This document shows positions 1 through 6,041 of a DNA stretch of 6,272 bases, piece after piece (position 1 is the stretch's first letter; each line of letters opens with the position of its first letter). The notes under the pieces are model-generated. The model did not search any database, was not told where the DNA came from, and saw only the letters and a list, made by a program, of their open reading frames with translations. The position numbers and the translations under genes are program-made. This stretch comes from an uncultured Actinomycetes bacterium (lineage in GTDB: Bacteria > Actinomycetota > Acidimicrobiia > Acidimicrobiales > Microtrichaceae). The stretch is from the NCBI GenBank assembly GCA_903941145.1, contig CAJANQ010000287.1, positions 1 to 6,272 on the forward strand. The letters are read 5' to 3'.

Positions 1-1053
1 CTCGTCGAGGTGGTCCCCGTCGACCGCCCCGACGAGCTGCAGCAGTCCGGCCGGCACGCCCTCGTCGACCGGGAGCTCCCACTCGTCGACGACCTCGCCG
101 TCCGAGAGCTCCTCGGGGATGACGCCGTCGCGCAGGTGCACAGCGCCGGAGAAGCGGGCCGGGTCGATGAGCGACCCGCCCACCACCAGCCGGAACCGGG
201 CCTCGTCGACCCGACCGTTGGCCAGGGCCACGCTCTGCTCGAGCACGTCGGCCAGGGTTCGGCCGGCGATGATCTGCTCCAGGACGACGGCCTCGCCGCG
301 GTCGAAGGCGGCAGCACGGTCCAGCGCACGGCGGGCGTCCTCAAGGTCCGCCCGGTCGTGCTCGATCGCCACGCTGGCCGACCGGTACTTGCGGCGGACG
401 TCGCGGGCCAGCCAGGAGAACAGGACCAGCGAGGACACGAGCGTCAGGCCGAGCAGCACGAGCTCGAGCTGGTTGTTGCGGCTGGCCTTCTCGGTGGTGT
501 TGCGCAGCACGTCGTCGGCGAACTGCTGGTAGCGGTCCGACAGGTGCTTCGACTGCTCGGTGAACTCCACGACCGCCGGCCCGACCGTGCGGACGAAGTC
601 CATCCGCTGGTCCGGCGGGAGCACCCCCGGCGGGGCCTCGGCCCAGGCGGCGTCGAGCGCCTCGAGCGAGTCGAGGTAGTCCTTGCCGGCCCGCTCGCCC
701 GCAGCGACTCCTCTGTCGTCCACCGTCGCGAGACGGCGGGCGAGCAAGGCACGGGCGATCTGCAGGTCGCGGCGGGACGACTGCCCGGCCAGCCAGCGCT
801 CGACGATGACCGCCGTGCCCAGGCTCTCGCGCTGGGTGAACCCGATGATCGACGTCGTGGTCTGGGCGCCGGTGGTCGCGTCCACGGCCTCGACCGAGGT
901 CTGCGACGTCCGGGCCGCTTGCATGACCGTCAGGACGAGCAGGATGGCGACGACGAGCGCCAGCACGCGCTGGCCCGTGCTGAACAGCCGGCCAAGGCTC
1001 AACTGCCGACCGACGTCGTCGGTCACCACCTCGTCGACCGTTCCGTCGTCCAT
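1..1053 (-). CDS. Membrane sensor/signal-transduction protein, N-terminal part (runs off left edge)
   Basis: Open reading frame of 351 codons with no stop before the window edge, so the C-terminus and output domain are missing. The ATG at 1053 is the first possible start, since an in-frame TGA lies at 1074-1072 with no start codon between. Visible order: short acidic cytoplasmic N-terminus; transmembrane helix at about residues 28-46; extracellular, mostly helical and charged region at about 47-194; second transmembrane helix at about 195-215 (core LVLLGLTLVSSLVLF); a basic and then heptad-like linker at about 217-250; then a region from about 252 whose pattern (VLEQIIAGRTLADVL, later WELPVDEGVPAGLLQLVGAV) resembles the first half of a GAF domain. 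This architecture is that of a histidine kinase, diguanylate cyclase or phosphodiesterase; which one cannot be told here. The start lies 29 bases after the lipoprotein stop, suggesting co-transcription and a shared job. No strong ribosome binding site is seen; GGA about 10 bases upstream is weak. The GAF call is inference from pattern memory. Confidence 0.75.
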   Translation of the reverse strand, partial: MDDGTVDEVVTDDVGRQLSLGRLFSTGQRVLALVVAILLVLTVMQAARTSQTSVEAVDATTGAQTTTSIIGFTQRESLGTAVIVERWLAGQSSRRDLQIARALLARRLATVDDRGVAAGERAGKDYLDSLEALDAAWAEAPPGVLPPDQRMDFVRTVGPAVVEFTEQSKHLSDRYQQFADDVLRNTTEKASRNNQLELVLLGLTLVSSLVLFSWLARDVRRKYRSASVAIEHDRADLEDARRALDRAAAFDRGEAVVLEQIIAGRTLADVLEQSVALANGRVDEARFRLVVGGSLIDPARFSGAVHLRDGVIPEELSDGEVVDEWELPVDEGVPAGLLQLVGAVDGDHLDE

Positions 1054-1082
1054 GTCTGTCGTCCGGTGCCGTCAGGACCGGG

Positions 1083-1658
1083 TCAGGAGCCCTTGACGGA
1101 CATCTTCTCGAGGCTCCAGTTCCAGGCCTCGAGGTTCTTCGCCTGCTGGGAGCCGTCGGGGAAGATGATGCGGATCGGCCCGCCCTGGTCGACCGGGACC
1201 GGCTTGCCCTCCTGCGCGACGGCGATGAGCCCCTCGGACCCCACGAAGTCCGCTGCGGTCGACTTGTCGTAGATGTACTCGTTGAGCGCCTCGGTGGCGA
1301 CCTTCACGTCCCCGGAGATCCCGACGGTGTCGAAGATGGCGGCCATCGGCACCCCGGTGAAGGCGATGTTCCGCTTCACGAACGGCTCGTAGATGGTCAG
1401 GTCCTTGGTCCCGAGCGCCGTCAGCTGGTCCATCGTGAACTCCTTGGTCCCGCCGGGTCCGGTCACGGTCAGGACCACGTCGGTCGGTCCGGGCGGGTCG
1501 ACGGCGCCGGCACCGTAGGGGTTGGACGTCGTGGTCGACTTGTCACCCTTTGCCGTCGTGGAGCTCGACGACTCCGACGTCGAGCAGGCGGCCAGGCCCA
1601 GGACGAATGCGCAGAGCGCGACGCTGGCGGCGGCACGAACGGTGCGTGACTTCAACAT
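1083..1658 (-). CDS. Secreted lipoprotein with sulfite-oxidase/molybdopterin-binding-like fold
   Basis: 191 residues. The frame extends upstream to 1868, but the ATG at 1658 is chosen because AAGGAG sits 7 bases before it and it begins a textbook lipoprotein signal: basic MLKSRTVR, hydrophobic core, then lipobox LAAC with Cys25 as the lipidated residue. A Ser/Thr-rich linker follows (about 26-50), then a globular domain of about 135 residues. Its landmarks match the small SUOX-fold family annotated as molybdopterin-dependent oxidoreductase or oxidoreductase molybdopterin-binding domain (PF00174): FTMDQL at 74-79, FTGVP at 100-104, ALNEY at 124-128, GGPIRIIFPDG at 159-169, and a terminal WNW at 179-181 leading into SLEKMSV. 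The mature protein has no cysteine except the lipidated one, so the cysteine that ligates molybdenum in sulfite oxidases is absent and enzymatic activity is unlikely. It is expected on the outer face of the membrane. It is followed after 29 bases by the membrane sensor gene, suggesting it presents a ligand or acts as an accessory sensor; that role is inference. Confidence 0.8.
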   Translation of the reverse strand: MLKSRTVRAAASVALCAFVLGLAACSTSESSSSTTAKGDKSTTTSNPYGAGAVDPPGPTDVVLTVTGPGGTKEFTMDQLTALGTKDLTIYEPFVKRNIAFTGVPMAAIFDTVGISGDVKVATEALNEYIYDKSTAADFVGSEGLIAVAQEGKPVPVDQGGPIRIIFPDGSQQAKNLEAWNWSLEKMSVKGS

Positions 1659-1665
1659 GGGGGGG

Positions 1666-1671
1666 CTCCTT
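1666..1671 (-). promoter_or_regulatory. Ribosome binding site of the lipoprotein gene
   Basis: AAGGAG read on the minus strand, separated by a run of seven C from the ATG at 1658. This is the strongest Shine-Dalgarno sequence seen in the window. It decides the start in favour of 1658 over the longer open frame reaching 1868, whose extra 70 codons cover promoter-like sequence and the divergent gene's leader. Confidence 0.85.
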
Positions 1672-1781
1672 GGGCGGGGACGGTTGGAACGATGTTCAAA
1701 TCGGCCGGCAGCGCCCGGATGTGAGGATCTCGACAGGATTCCGCGGTCACGCTCCGTCGGGGCATAACCGCGCTGCGTCGC

Positions 1782-1809
1782 AGGGTACCGGGACCGGCGC
1801 TGGTCCGAA
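1782..1809 (-). promoter_or_regulatory. Candidate promoter for the lipoprotein-sensor unit
   Basis: On the minus strand, TACCCT (1787-1782) fits the actinobacterial TAnnnT -10 pattern, and TTCGGA (1809-1804), 16 bases upstream, matches three of six bases of the TTGACA -35 consensus. Transcription would begin near 1775 and leave a leader of roughly 115 bases before the ATG. It is one of several weak possibilities in the 208-base divergent region. Closer to the gene, 1687-1697 holds an 11-base inverted repeat (GAAC-GAT-GTTC) that could be an operator. Confidence 0.3.
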
Positions 1810-1853
1810 AGGCCCGCACCTTCGGCGCCGGACGGAACTAAGTGACCGAGCGG

Positions 1854-1859
1854 TAACCT
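1854..1859 (+). promoter_or_regulatory. Candidate -10 element giving a leaderless transcript of the acyl-CoA dehydrogenase gene
   Basis: TAACCT matches TAnnnT and ends 7 bases before the ATG at 1867, so the expected transcription start falls on or next to the start codon. The bases between contain no Shine-Dalgarno sequence. Leaderless transcripts with this geometry are common in actinobacteria. The -35 region at the right distance (GACGGA, 1831-1836) is not close to consensus; GGAACT at 1834-1839 recalls the -35 of some ECF sigma factors but has no matching -10. Confidence 0.45.
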
Positions 1860-1866
1860 GCCCGGC

Positions 1867-3669
1867 ATGACTGACTACCGCTCCCCCGTCAAGGACGCCC
1901 TGTTCACGCTGCGCCACGTCGGCATGCTCGACGAAATCTCCTCGAGCGAGCGCTATGCGCACGCCGACCCCGAGACCGTCGCCGACGTCCTCGGCGAGCA
2001 CGGCCGGTTCATGCAGGAGGTGTTCGCACCCACCAACCGCATCGGCGACACCGTCGGTCTGAAGTGGAGCCCGGAGGGCGTCGAGACCCCCGCCGAGTTC
2101 AAGACCGCCTACGCCAAGTTCGTCGAGGCGGGCTGGCAGGGCCTCAACGCCGAGGCGGAGTACGGCGGCGCTGGCTTCCCCGAGGCCGTGTTCACGTGCG
2201 CGCTGGAGTTCATGACGGCGGCCAACGGCGCCCTCACGATGTGCCCGGGCCTGACCACGGGCGCCATCGAGTGCCTCCAGGCATGGGGCTCCGAGGAGCA
2301 GAAGGAGCGCTACCTGCGCCGCATCGTCACCGGCGAGTGGACCGGCACGATGAACCTGACCGAGCCGCAGGCCGGGTCCGACGTGGGCCTCTGCACCACC
2401 AAGGCCGAGCCGCAGGGCGACGGGACCTACAAGATCACCGGCACGAAGATCTACATCTCGTTCGGCGAGCACGACATGGCCGAGAACATCGTCCACCTTG
2501 TCCTGGCCCGCACACCGGGGGCGCCGGCCGGCACCAAGGGCATCTCGCTGTTCATCGTGCCCAAGTTCCTCCTGACCGAGGACGGCGAGCCCGGCGAGCG
2601 CAACGACGTCAACTGCGTCTCCATCGAGCACAAGATGGGCATCCACGGCTCCCCCACCTGCGTCATGAGCTACGGCGACGACGGCGGGGCGACCGGCTTC
2701 CTCGTCGGCGAGGAGAACCAGGGCCTGCGCGCCATGTTCACCATGATGAACTCGGCCCGCATCGCGGTCGGCATCCAGGGCGTCGCCCTCGGCGACGCCG
2801 CCTTCCAGAAGGCACTCCAGTACTCCCAGGAGCGGCGGCAGGGCCGGGAGGTCGGCGGCGACTCCAAGGAGCCGGCGTTCATCGAGGCGCACCCCGACGT
2901 GCGTCGCATGCTCATGTTCATGAAGTCGCACGTCGAGGCCATGCGCGCCCTGCTCGTGTACAACTCGGCCGCCATCGACCTGTCCCGCGCCCTCGAGGGC
3001 GACGACGCCGAGCACTGGCGCGAGATCGCCGAGCTGCTCACGCCGGTGTCCAAGGCCTGGTCGACCGACGTCGGCATGGAGGTCACCTCGACCGCCATCC
3101 AGGTCTTCGGCGGCATGGGCTATGTCGAGGAGACCGGCGTCGCGCAGCACTACCGCGACGCCCGCATCGCCCCCATCTACGAGGGCACCAACGGCATCCA
3201 GGCCATGGACCTGGTCGGCCGCAAGCTCGGCATGCGCATGGGCGGCGTGGTCGGCGAGTACCTGCAGCGCATGCGTGACCTGGACGGCGAGCTGGCCGCC
3301 GCGGGCGAGGAGTTCGCCTCGATCCGCACCGAGCTGGCCGCCGCCGTCGACACGCTCGAGGGTGTCACCAACTGGATCATGACGAACGGCCTGGCCAACC
3401 CGGTCGAGGCGCTCGCCGGCGCCACCCCGTACCTCCGCATCTTCGGCACCGTGACCGGCGGCTGGCTGCTGGCCCGCCTCGCGCTCGGCGCCAAGGCCGA
3501 CCTCGAGGGTGCGGACCAGGCCGACGTCGCCTGGCTCAACACCAAGATCGCGTCCGCCCGGTTCTTCGCCGAGCAGGTGCTCCCGACTGCGGCAGGCCTG
3601 GTGCCGTCCGTCCAGGCCGGCTCGTCGGTCCTCTACGAGGTGACCCCCGAGTCGCTCGCGTCGGTCTGA
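1867..3669 (+). CDS. Acyl-CoA dehydrogenase (FadE5/DmdC-type, about 600 residues)
   Basis: 600-residue FAD-dependent acyl-CoA dehydrogenase that oxidises an acyl-CoA thioester to the trans-2-enoyl-CoA, passing electrons to electron-transfer flavoprotein; cytoplasmic. Domain order: a short N-terminal segment typical of the long subfamily (MTDYRSPVKDALFTL), alpha-helical domain to about 150, beta domain with the flavin-contacting LTEPQAGSD (Thr165-Asp172), a C-terminal helical domain ending in IYEGTNGIQ, and an extra C-terminal domain at about 465-590 like that named acetyl-CoA dehydrogenase C-terminal-like (PF12806). Glu439 in YEG is the expected catalytic base. The length and both extra ends match the subfamily holding mycobacterial FadE5 and 3-methylmercaptopropionyl-CoA dehydrogenase (DmdC), so the chain is intact. 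The ATG at 1867 fits the conserved N-terminal pattern. It is the first gene of a plus-strand unit with the unknown protein (9-base gap) and a crotonase. The substrate cannot be read from sequence; a broad fatty acyl-CoA is most likely, a methylthio-acyl-CoA possible. Confidence 0.93.
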   Translation: MTDYRSPVKDALFTLRHVGMLDEISSSERYAHADPETVADVLGEHGRFMQEVFAPTNRIGDTVGLKWSPEGVETPAEFKTAYAKFVEAGWQGLNAEAEYGGAGFPEAVFTCALEFMTAANGALTMCPGLTTGAIECLQAWGSEEQKERYLRRIVTGEWTGTMNLTEPQAGSDVGLCTTKAEPQGDGTYKITGTKIYISFGEHDMAENIVHLVLARTPGAPAGTKGISLFIVPKFLLTEDGEPGERNDVNCVSIEHKMGIHGSPTCVMSYGDDGGATGFLVGEENQGLRAMFTMMNSARIAVGIQGVALGDAAFQKALQYSQERRQGREVGGDSKEPAFIEAHPDVRRMLMFMKSHVEAMRALLVYNSAAIDLSRALEGDDAEHWREIAELLTPVSKAWSTDVGMEVTSTAIQVFGGMGYVEETGVAQHYRDARIAPIYEGTNGIQAMDLVGRKLGMRMGGVVGEYLQRMRDLDGELAAAGEEFASIRTELAAAVDTLEGVTNWIMTNGLANPVEALAGATPYLRIFGTVTGGWLLARLALGAKADLEGADQADVAWLNTKIASARFFAEQVLPTAAGLVPSVQAGSSVLYEVTPESLASV

Positions 3670-3678
3670 CCGACCGTC

Positions 3679-4284
3679 GTGCTCGACCACGTCTTCACCG
3701 ACGCCATCGGGGCCCTGCGCGACGCGCTCGAGCAGGCCATGCTCGAGCGCCAGGCGTTCGAGGAGCGCTTCCAGGTCGACGTCCTCCTCGGGGACGTCAC
3801 CTGGGAGACCTCGTACGGACTCCCCGGGGAGGGACTACCGCCGCGCGTCCGCGCCGACCTGACCCTCGACTGGCCGACGTGGTCGCAGACCGCCTACCGG
3901 TCCTGGTACCTGGACGGCGAGTTCGGTGCGGAGCCGCCGCGCATCGACATCGAGGTCGTCCTGCGCATCCAGCGGCTGGTCGCCGCCCCCGACCCCAAGG
4001 TCGTGCTCGACGCGCTCCCCGCCGAGAGCCCCGCCATCGGTACCGAGCACCTGGTGCGTTCCGGCCCCACGGTCGAGACCGTGTCCTCGGCCGACCTGTC
4101 CGAGACGGAGCATGCCGTCGAGATCTCGTACGAGGGCGGGTACGACCTCGACGAGGCGGCGCTGGCCGACGGGTCGATCCTCGACGAGCACTTCTCGGCG
4201 ATGGGCGGCTGGATCTCGTCGGTCCTGGTCCGCCTGGGCGACCTGCGCTTCGAGTTCCTCCCGCCCCTCGAGAAGGACGACTGA
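3679..4284 (+). CDS. Uncharacterised 201-residue protein in the acyl-CoA operon
   Basis: I do not recognise this family. It starts at GTG 3679, only 9 bases after the dehydrogenase stop, and its stop is 3 bases before the next ATG, so it is probably translated by coupling. No clear ribosome binding site precedes the GTG; an internal ATG gives Met21, but using it would cut into the N-terminal helix. Visible features: an amphipathic helix at about residues 3-30 rich in Glu, Arg and Ala; probable beta strands at about 33-42, 55-65 and 88-102; an aromatic patch (DWPTWSQ at 64-70, RSWYLDGEF at 74-82); an acidic stretch around YEGGYDLDEA (151-160); and GGWISSVLVRLGDLRFEF at 176-193 near the end. 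There is no cysteine, signal peptide or membrane segment, so it should be a soluble cytoplasmic protein with mixed alpha/beta structure. Codon use and GC content look like its neighbours, which supports real coding. An accessory or acyl-binding role is only a guess from position. Confidence 0.8.
   Translation: MLDHVFTDAIGALRDALEQAMLERQAFEERFQVDVLLGDVTWETSYGLPGEGLPPRVRADLTLDWPTWSQTAYRSWYLDGEFGAEPPRIDIEVVLRIQRLVAAPDPKVVLDALPAESPAIGTEHLVRSGPTVETVSSADLSETEHAVEISYEGGYDLDEAALADGSILDEHFSAMGGWISSVLVRLGDLRFEFLPPLEKDD
4273..4277 (+). promoter_or_regulatory. Ribosome binding site of the operon crotonase gene
   Basis: AAGGA lies inside the last codons of the unknown 201-residue gene, 10 bases before the ATG at 4288. 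Since the upstream stop is only 3 bases before that ATG, translation of the crotonase is probably coupled to the gene ahead of it. Confidence 0.6.
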
Positions 4285-4287
4285 CCA

Positions 4288-5064
4288 ATGACCGACGACG
4301 TGCTCCTGACCAGCCGGCACGGGCGGACCCAGGTGGTCCGCCTCCACCGCCCGGACGCCCGGAACGCGCTCAACCAGGCACTCCGACGCGCCCTCTACGA
4401 CGCCATGGCGGCCGCCGAGGCCGACCCCGAGGTCGACGTGGTCGTCGTCACCGGCTCGGACCCGGCCTTCTGCGCCGGCCTCGACCTGCGCGAGCTCGCC
4501 GGCGACCCCTCGATGCTGTCCGGCGGCTTCGAGGGCGGCAGCGAACTCCGGCGACCCTGGCCCGAGATGACCAAGCCGCTCGTCGGGGCGGTCAACGGTG
4601 TGGCGGTGACCGGCGGGCTGGAGCTCGCCCTCGGCTGCGACTTCCTGGTCGCGTCTGACCGGGCCCGGTTCGCCGACACGCACGCCCGGGTCGGGGTGCA
4701 GCCGGGATGGGGCATGTCGGTCCTGCTGCCGCAGGCCGTCGGCACCCGGCGGGCCCGGCAGATGTCGCTCACCGGGAACTTCGTGGACGCCGGGCTCGCG
4801 CTCGACTGGGGGCTCGTCAACGAGGTGGTCCCGCACGAGGACCTGCTGCCGCGCTGTCTGGCCCTGGCCGACGACATCTCGGGCAACGACCAGCCCGGCG
4901 TTCGACGGCTGCTGGCCACCTACCGCGAGAACGTGCAGATGACGGGCCTCGACGCCCAGCGCAACGAGTGGAGGGTCAGCGCCGAGTGGGAGGCCGGCGC
5001 CGACCACGGCGACCTGGACGCCCGGCGGCAGGCGGCCACCGAACGCGGCCGCGGCCAGGTCTGA
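4288..5064 (+). CDS. Enoyl-CoA hydratase/isomerase family (crotonase) protein
   Basis: 258 residues, normal length for the crotonase fold. Cytoplasmic; acts on a CoA thioester, most simply adding water to the enoyl-CoA made by the dehydrogenase upstream. Motifs: HRPDARNAL near the N-terminus; FCAGLDL (Cys62-Asp66 region) giving the first oxyanion-hole backbone; VNGVAVTGGLELALGCDF giving the second, with Glu112 at the position of rat mitochondrial hydratase Glu144. The second acid of that enzyme, Glu164, falls 20 residues later, where this protein has His132 in ADTHARVG. That change is unlike the classical two-glutamate hydratase and resembles my memory of some actinobacterial EchA paralogues, so hydratase activity is not assured; isomerase, hydrolase or other crotonase chemistry is possible. 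GVQPGWG follows at the usual glycine-rich place. The C-terminal tail (about 225-258) is polar and charged, ending RGRGQV. Last gene of the plus-strand unit, it stops 15 bases short of the convergent second crotonase. Confidence 0.88.
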   Translation: MTDDVLLTSRHGRTQVVRLHRPDARNALNQALRRALYDAMAAAEADPEVDVVVVTGSDPAFCAGLDLRELAGDPSMLSGGFEGGSELRRPWPEMTKPLVGAVNGVAVTGGLELALGCDFLVASDRARFADTHARVGVQPGWGMSVLLPQAVGTRRARQMSLTGNFVDAGLALDWGLVNEVVPHEDLLPRCLALADDISGNDQPGVRRLLATYRENVQMTGLDAQRNEWRVSAEWEAGADHGDLDARRQAATERGRGQV

Positions 5065-5074
5065 GCTGCTGGCC
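5053..5074. terminator. Candidate hairpin between the convergent crotonase genes
   Basis: Perfect 6-base inverted repeat GGCCAG / CTGGCC around a 10-base loop, spanning the stop codon of the plus-strand gene and the 15-base gap before the stop of the minus-strand gene. No T tract follows on either strand, so it is not a classical intrinsic terminator. GC-rich hairpins without T tracts have been proposed as terminators in actinobacteria, but short G/C repeats are also expected by chance in DNA of this composition. Confidence 0.3.
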
Positions 5075-5079
5075 CTGGA

Positions 5080-5922
5080 CTACCCGCCCAGGCCGGTCGG
5101 CCGGGTCGGGAGCTCCTCGAACGACGGGTCACGGCGCTCGCCCTTGGCGACCATCTCCTCCACCATGTCGCCCGGCTGGAACATGCCGGACTGCCAGCCC
5201 GCCATGTAGCGGAGCGAGTCCGCCACCGAGTGGTCACGGGTGAAGTTGACCATCTCCTTGGTGCCCCAGATGGCGAGCGGCGAACGCGTCGCGATCTGGC
5301 GGGCCACGCCCATGACGCCCTCGAGCAGCGAGGCGTGGTCCGGGAAGACCCGGTTCACGAGCCCGTACTGGAGCGCCTCGGACGCCGGCATCCGGGCGCC
5401 GGTGTAGGCGTACTCGCGGGCGATGCCCTCGGGGATGAGCTTGGGCAGCCGCTGCAGCGTGCCGACGTCGGCCGTCATGCCCAGGTTGATCTCCTGGACG
5501 CAGAAGAACGCGTCCTCGGTGCAGTAGCGCAGGTCCGCGGCCGTCACCATGTCGACCGCACCGCCGATGCAGCCGCCCTGGACGGCGGCCAGCACCGGCA
5601 TGCGGGCCTGCTCGAACGCAGTGAACGAGTCCTGCAGCTTCTGGACCAGCATCCACAGGTGGGCCCGCTTGCGGCCCTGCTCCTGCACACCGCCCTCGGT
5701 GAGCCCCTCGCCGGCGAACACCGCCAGGTCCATGCCGGCGCAGAAGTGCTTGCCGGTGGACGACAGCACGATGACGCGGGCCTTCGCGTGCTCGTCGATG
5801 TCGCGCACGATCCTGGGGAGGTCGTTCCAGAACTCGGGGACCATGGTGTTGAACACGTCGGGCCGGCACAGCGAGATGTGCGCGACATGGTCCTCGATGG
5901 TGACGTCGAAGCAGTCGGTCAT
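5080..5922 (-). CDS. Crotonase-family protein, probable delta3,5-delta2,4-dienoyl-CoA isomerase (ECH1-like)
   Basis: 280 residues, TAG stop. Likely moves the double bonds of 3,5-dienoyl-CoA to 2,4-dienoyl-CoA, a side reaction needed to degrade fatty acids with double bonds at odd positions; cytoplasmic. Oxyanion-hole motifs are HFCAGMDL (59-66) and VQGGCIGGAVDM (114-125). The key evidence is three acidic residues, Asp124, Glu144 and Asp152, spaced 20 and 8 apart exactly like the catalytic Asp176, Glu196 and Asp204 of rat dienoyl-CoA isomerase. The surrounding words also match the eukaryotic ECH1 protein: GGCIGG, RYCTEDAFF, ADVGTLQRLPK and TRDHSVADSLRYM. A plain enoyl-CoA hydratase would not need Asp152. 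The ATG at 5922 fits the family's start; there is no Shine-Dalgarno, but TACGTT lies 6 bases upstream. It converges on the acyl-CoA dehydrogenase unit and so has its own promoter. Confidence 0.87.
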   Translation of the reverse strand: MTDCFDVTIEDHVAHISLCRPDVFNTMVPEFWNDLPRIVRDIDEHAKARVIVLSSTGKHFCAGMDLAVFAGEGLTEGGVQEQGRKRAHLWMLVQKLQDSFTAFEQARMPVLAAVQGGCIGGAVDMVTAADLRYCTEDAFFCVQEINLGMTADVGTLQRLPKLIPEGIAREYAYTGARMPASEALQYGLVNRVFPDHASLLEGVMGVARQIATRSPLAIWGTKEMVNFTRDHSVADSLRYMAGWQSGMFQPGDMVEEMVAKGERRDPSFEELPTRPTGLGG

Positions 5923-5928
5923 GGGGCG

Positions 5929-5934
5929 AACGTA
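5929..5934 (-). promoter_or_regulatory. Candidate -10 element giving a leaderless transcript of the isomerase gene
   Basis: TACGTT on the minus strand matches TAnnnT and is 6 bases before the ATG at 5922, so transcription would start at the start codon. No ribosome binding site is present in this leader. The region upstream is plain GC-rich sequence with no convincing -35. Confidence 0.45.
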
Positions 5935-6041
5935 CCACCGGCCCCGCCGGACCCGACCGGCCCGGACCCTGAGCGTCCTGACGGTCGTCCGGCACCTTTC
6001 GGCGAGGAAGGTTCAGGTTTCCCGCGGACCGGCCGATTGAG

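Noticed and set aside
10..1272. 420-codon plus-strand open frame at the left
   Set aside because: It crosses the sensor gene and the end of the lipoprotein gene antisense, has Arg/Gly/Val/Asp-rich composition and no recognisable motif. The minus-strand frame has transmembrane helices and a proper start.
1659..1868. Upstream extension of the lipoprotein frame by 70 codons
   Set aside because: It would bury the lipoprotein signal sequence in the middle of the protein and ignore the AAGGAG at the correct distance from the ATG at 1658.
1747..3690. 647-codon open frame on the minus strand opposite the acyl-CoA dehydrogenase
   Set aside because: Its translation is low-complexity (Gly, Ala, Val, Asp, His, Leu rich) and it is the antisense shadow of a gene with clear family motifs. 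Long antisense frames are expected in DNA with G/C-rich third positions.
3835..5007. 390-codon minus-strand open frame opposite the unknown gene and the crotonase
   Set aside because: Antisense to a crotonase with intact motifs; its own translation is low-complexity. It does not weaken the plus-strand 201-residue call, which is supported by tight spacing and ordinary amino acid composition.
1867..5064. Possible DMSP/methylmercaptopropionate pathway (DmdC plus a DmdD-like crotonase)
   Set aside because: The dehydrogenase belongs to a subfamily that includes DmdC, but the crotonase lacks the second catalytic Glu and no DmdB-type CoA ligase is in the window. A general fatty acyl-CoA role is the safer reading.
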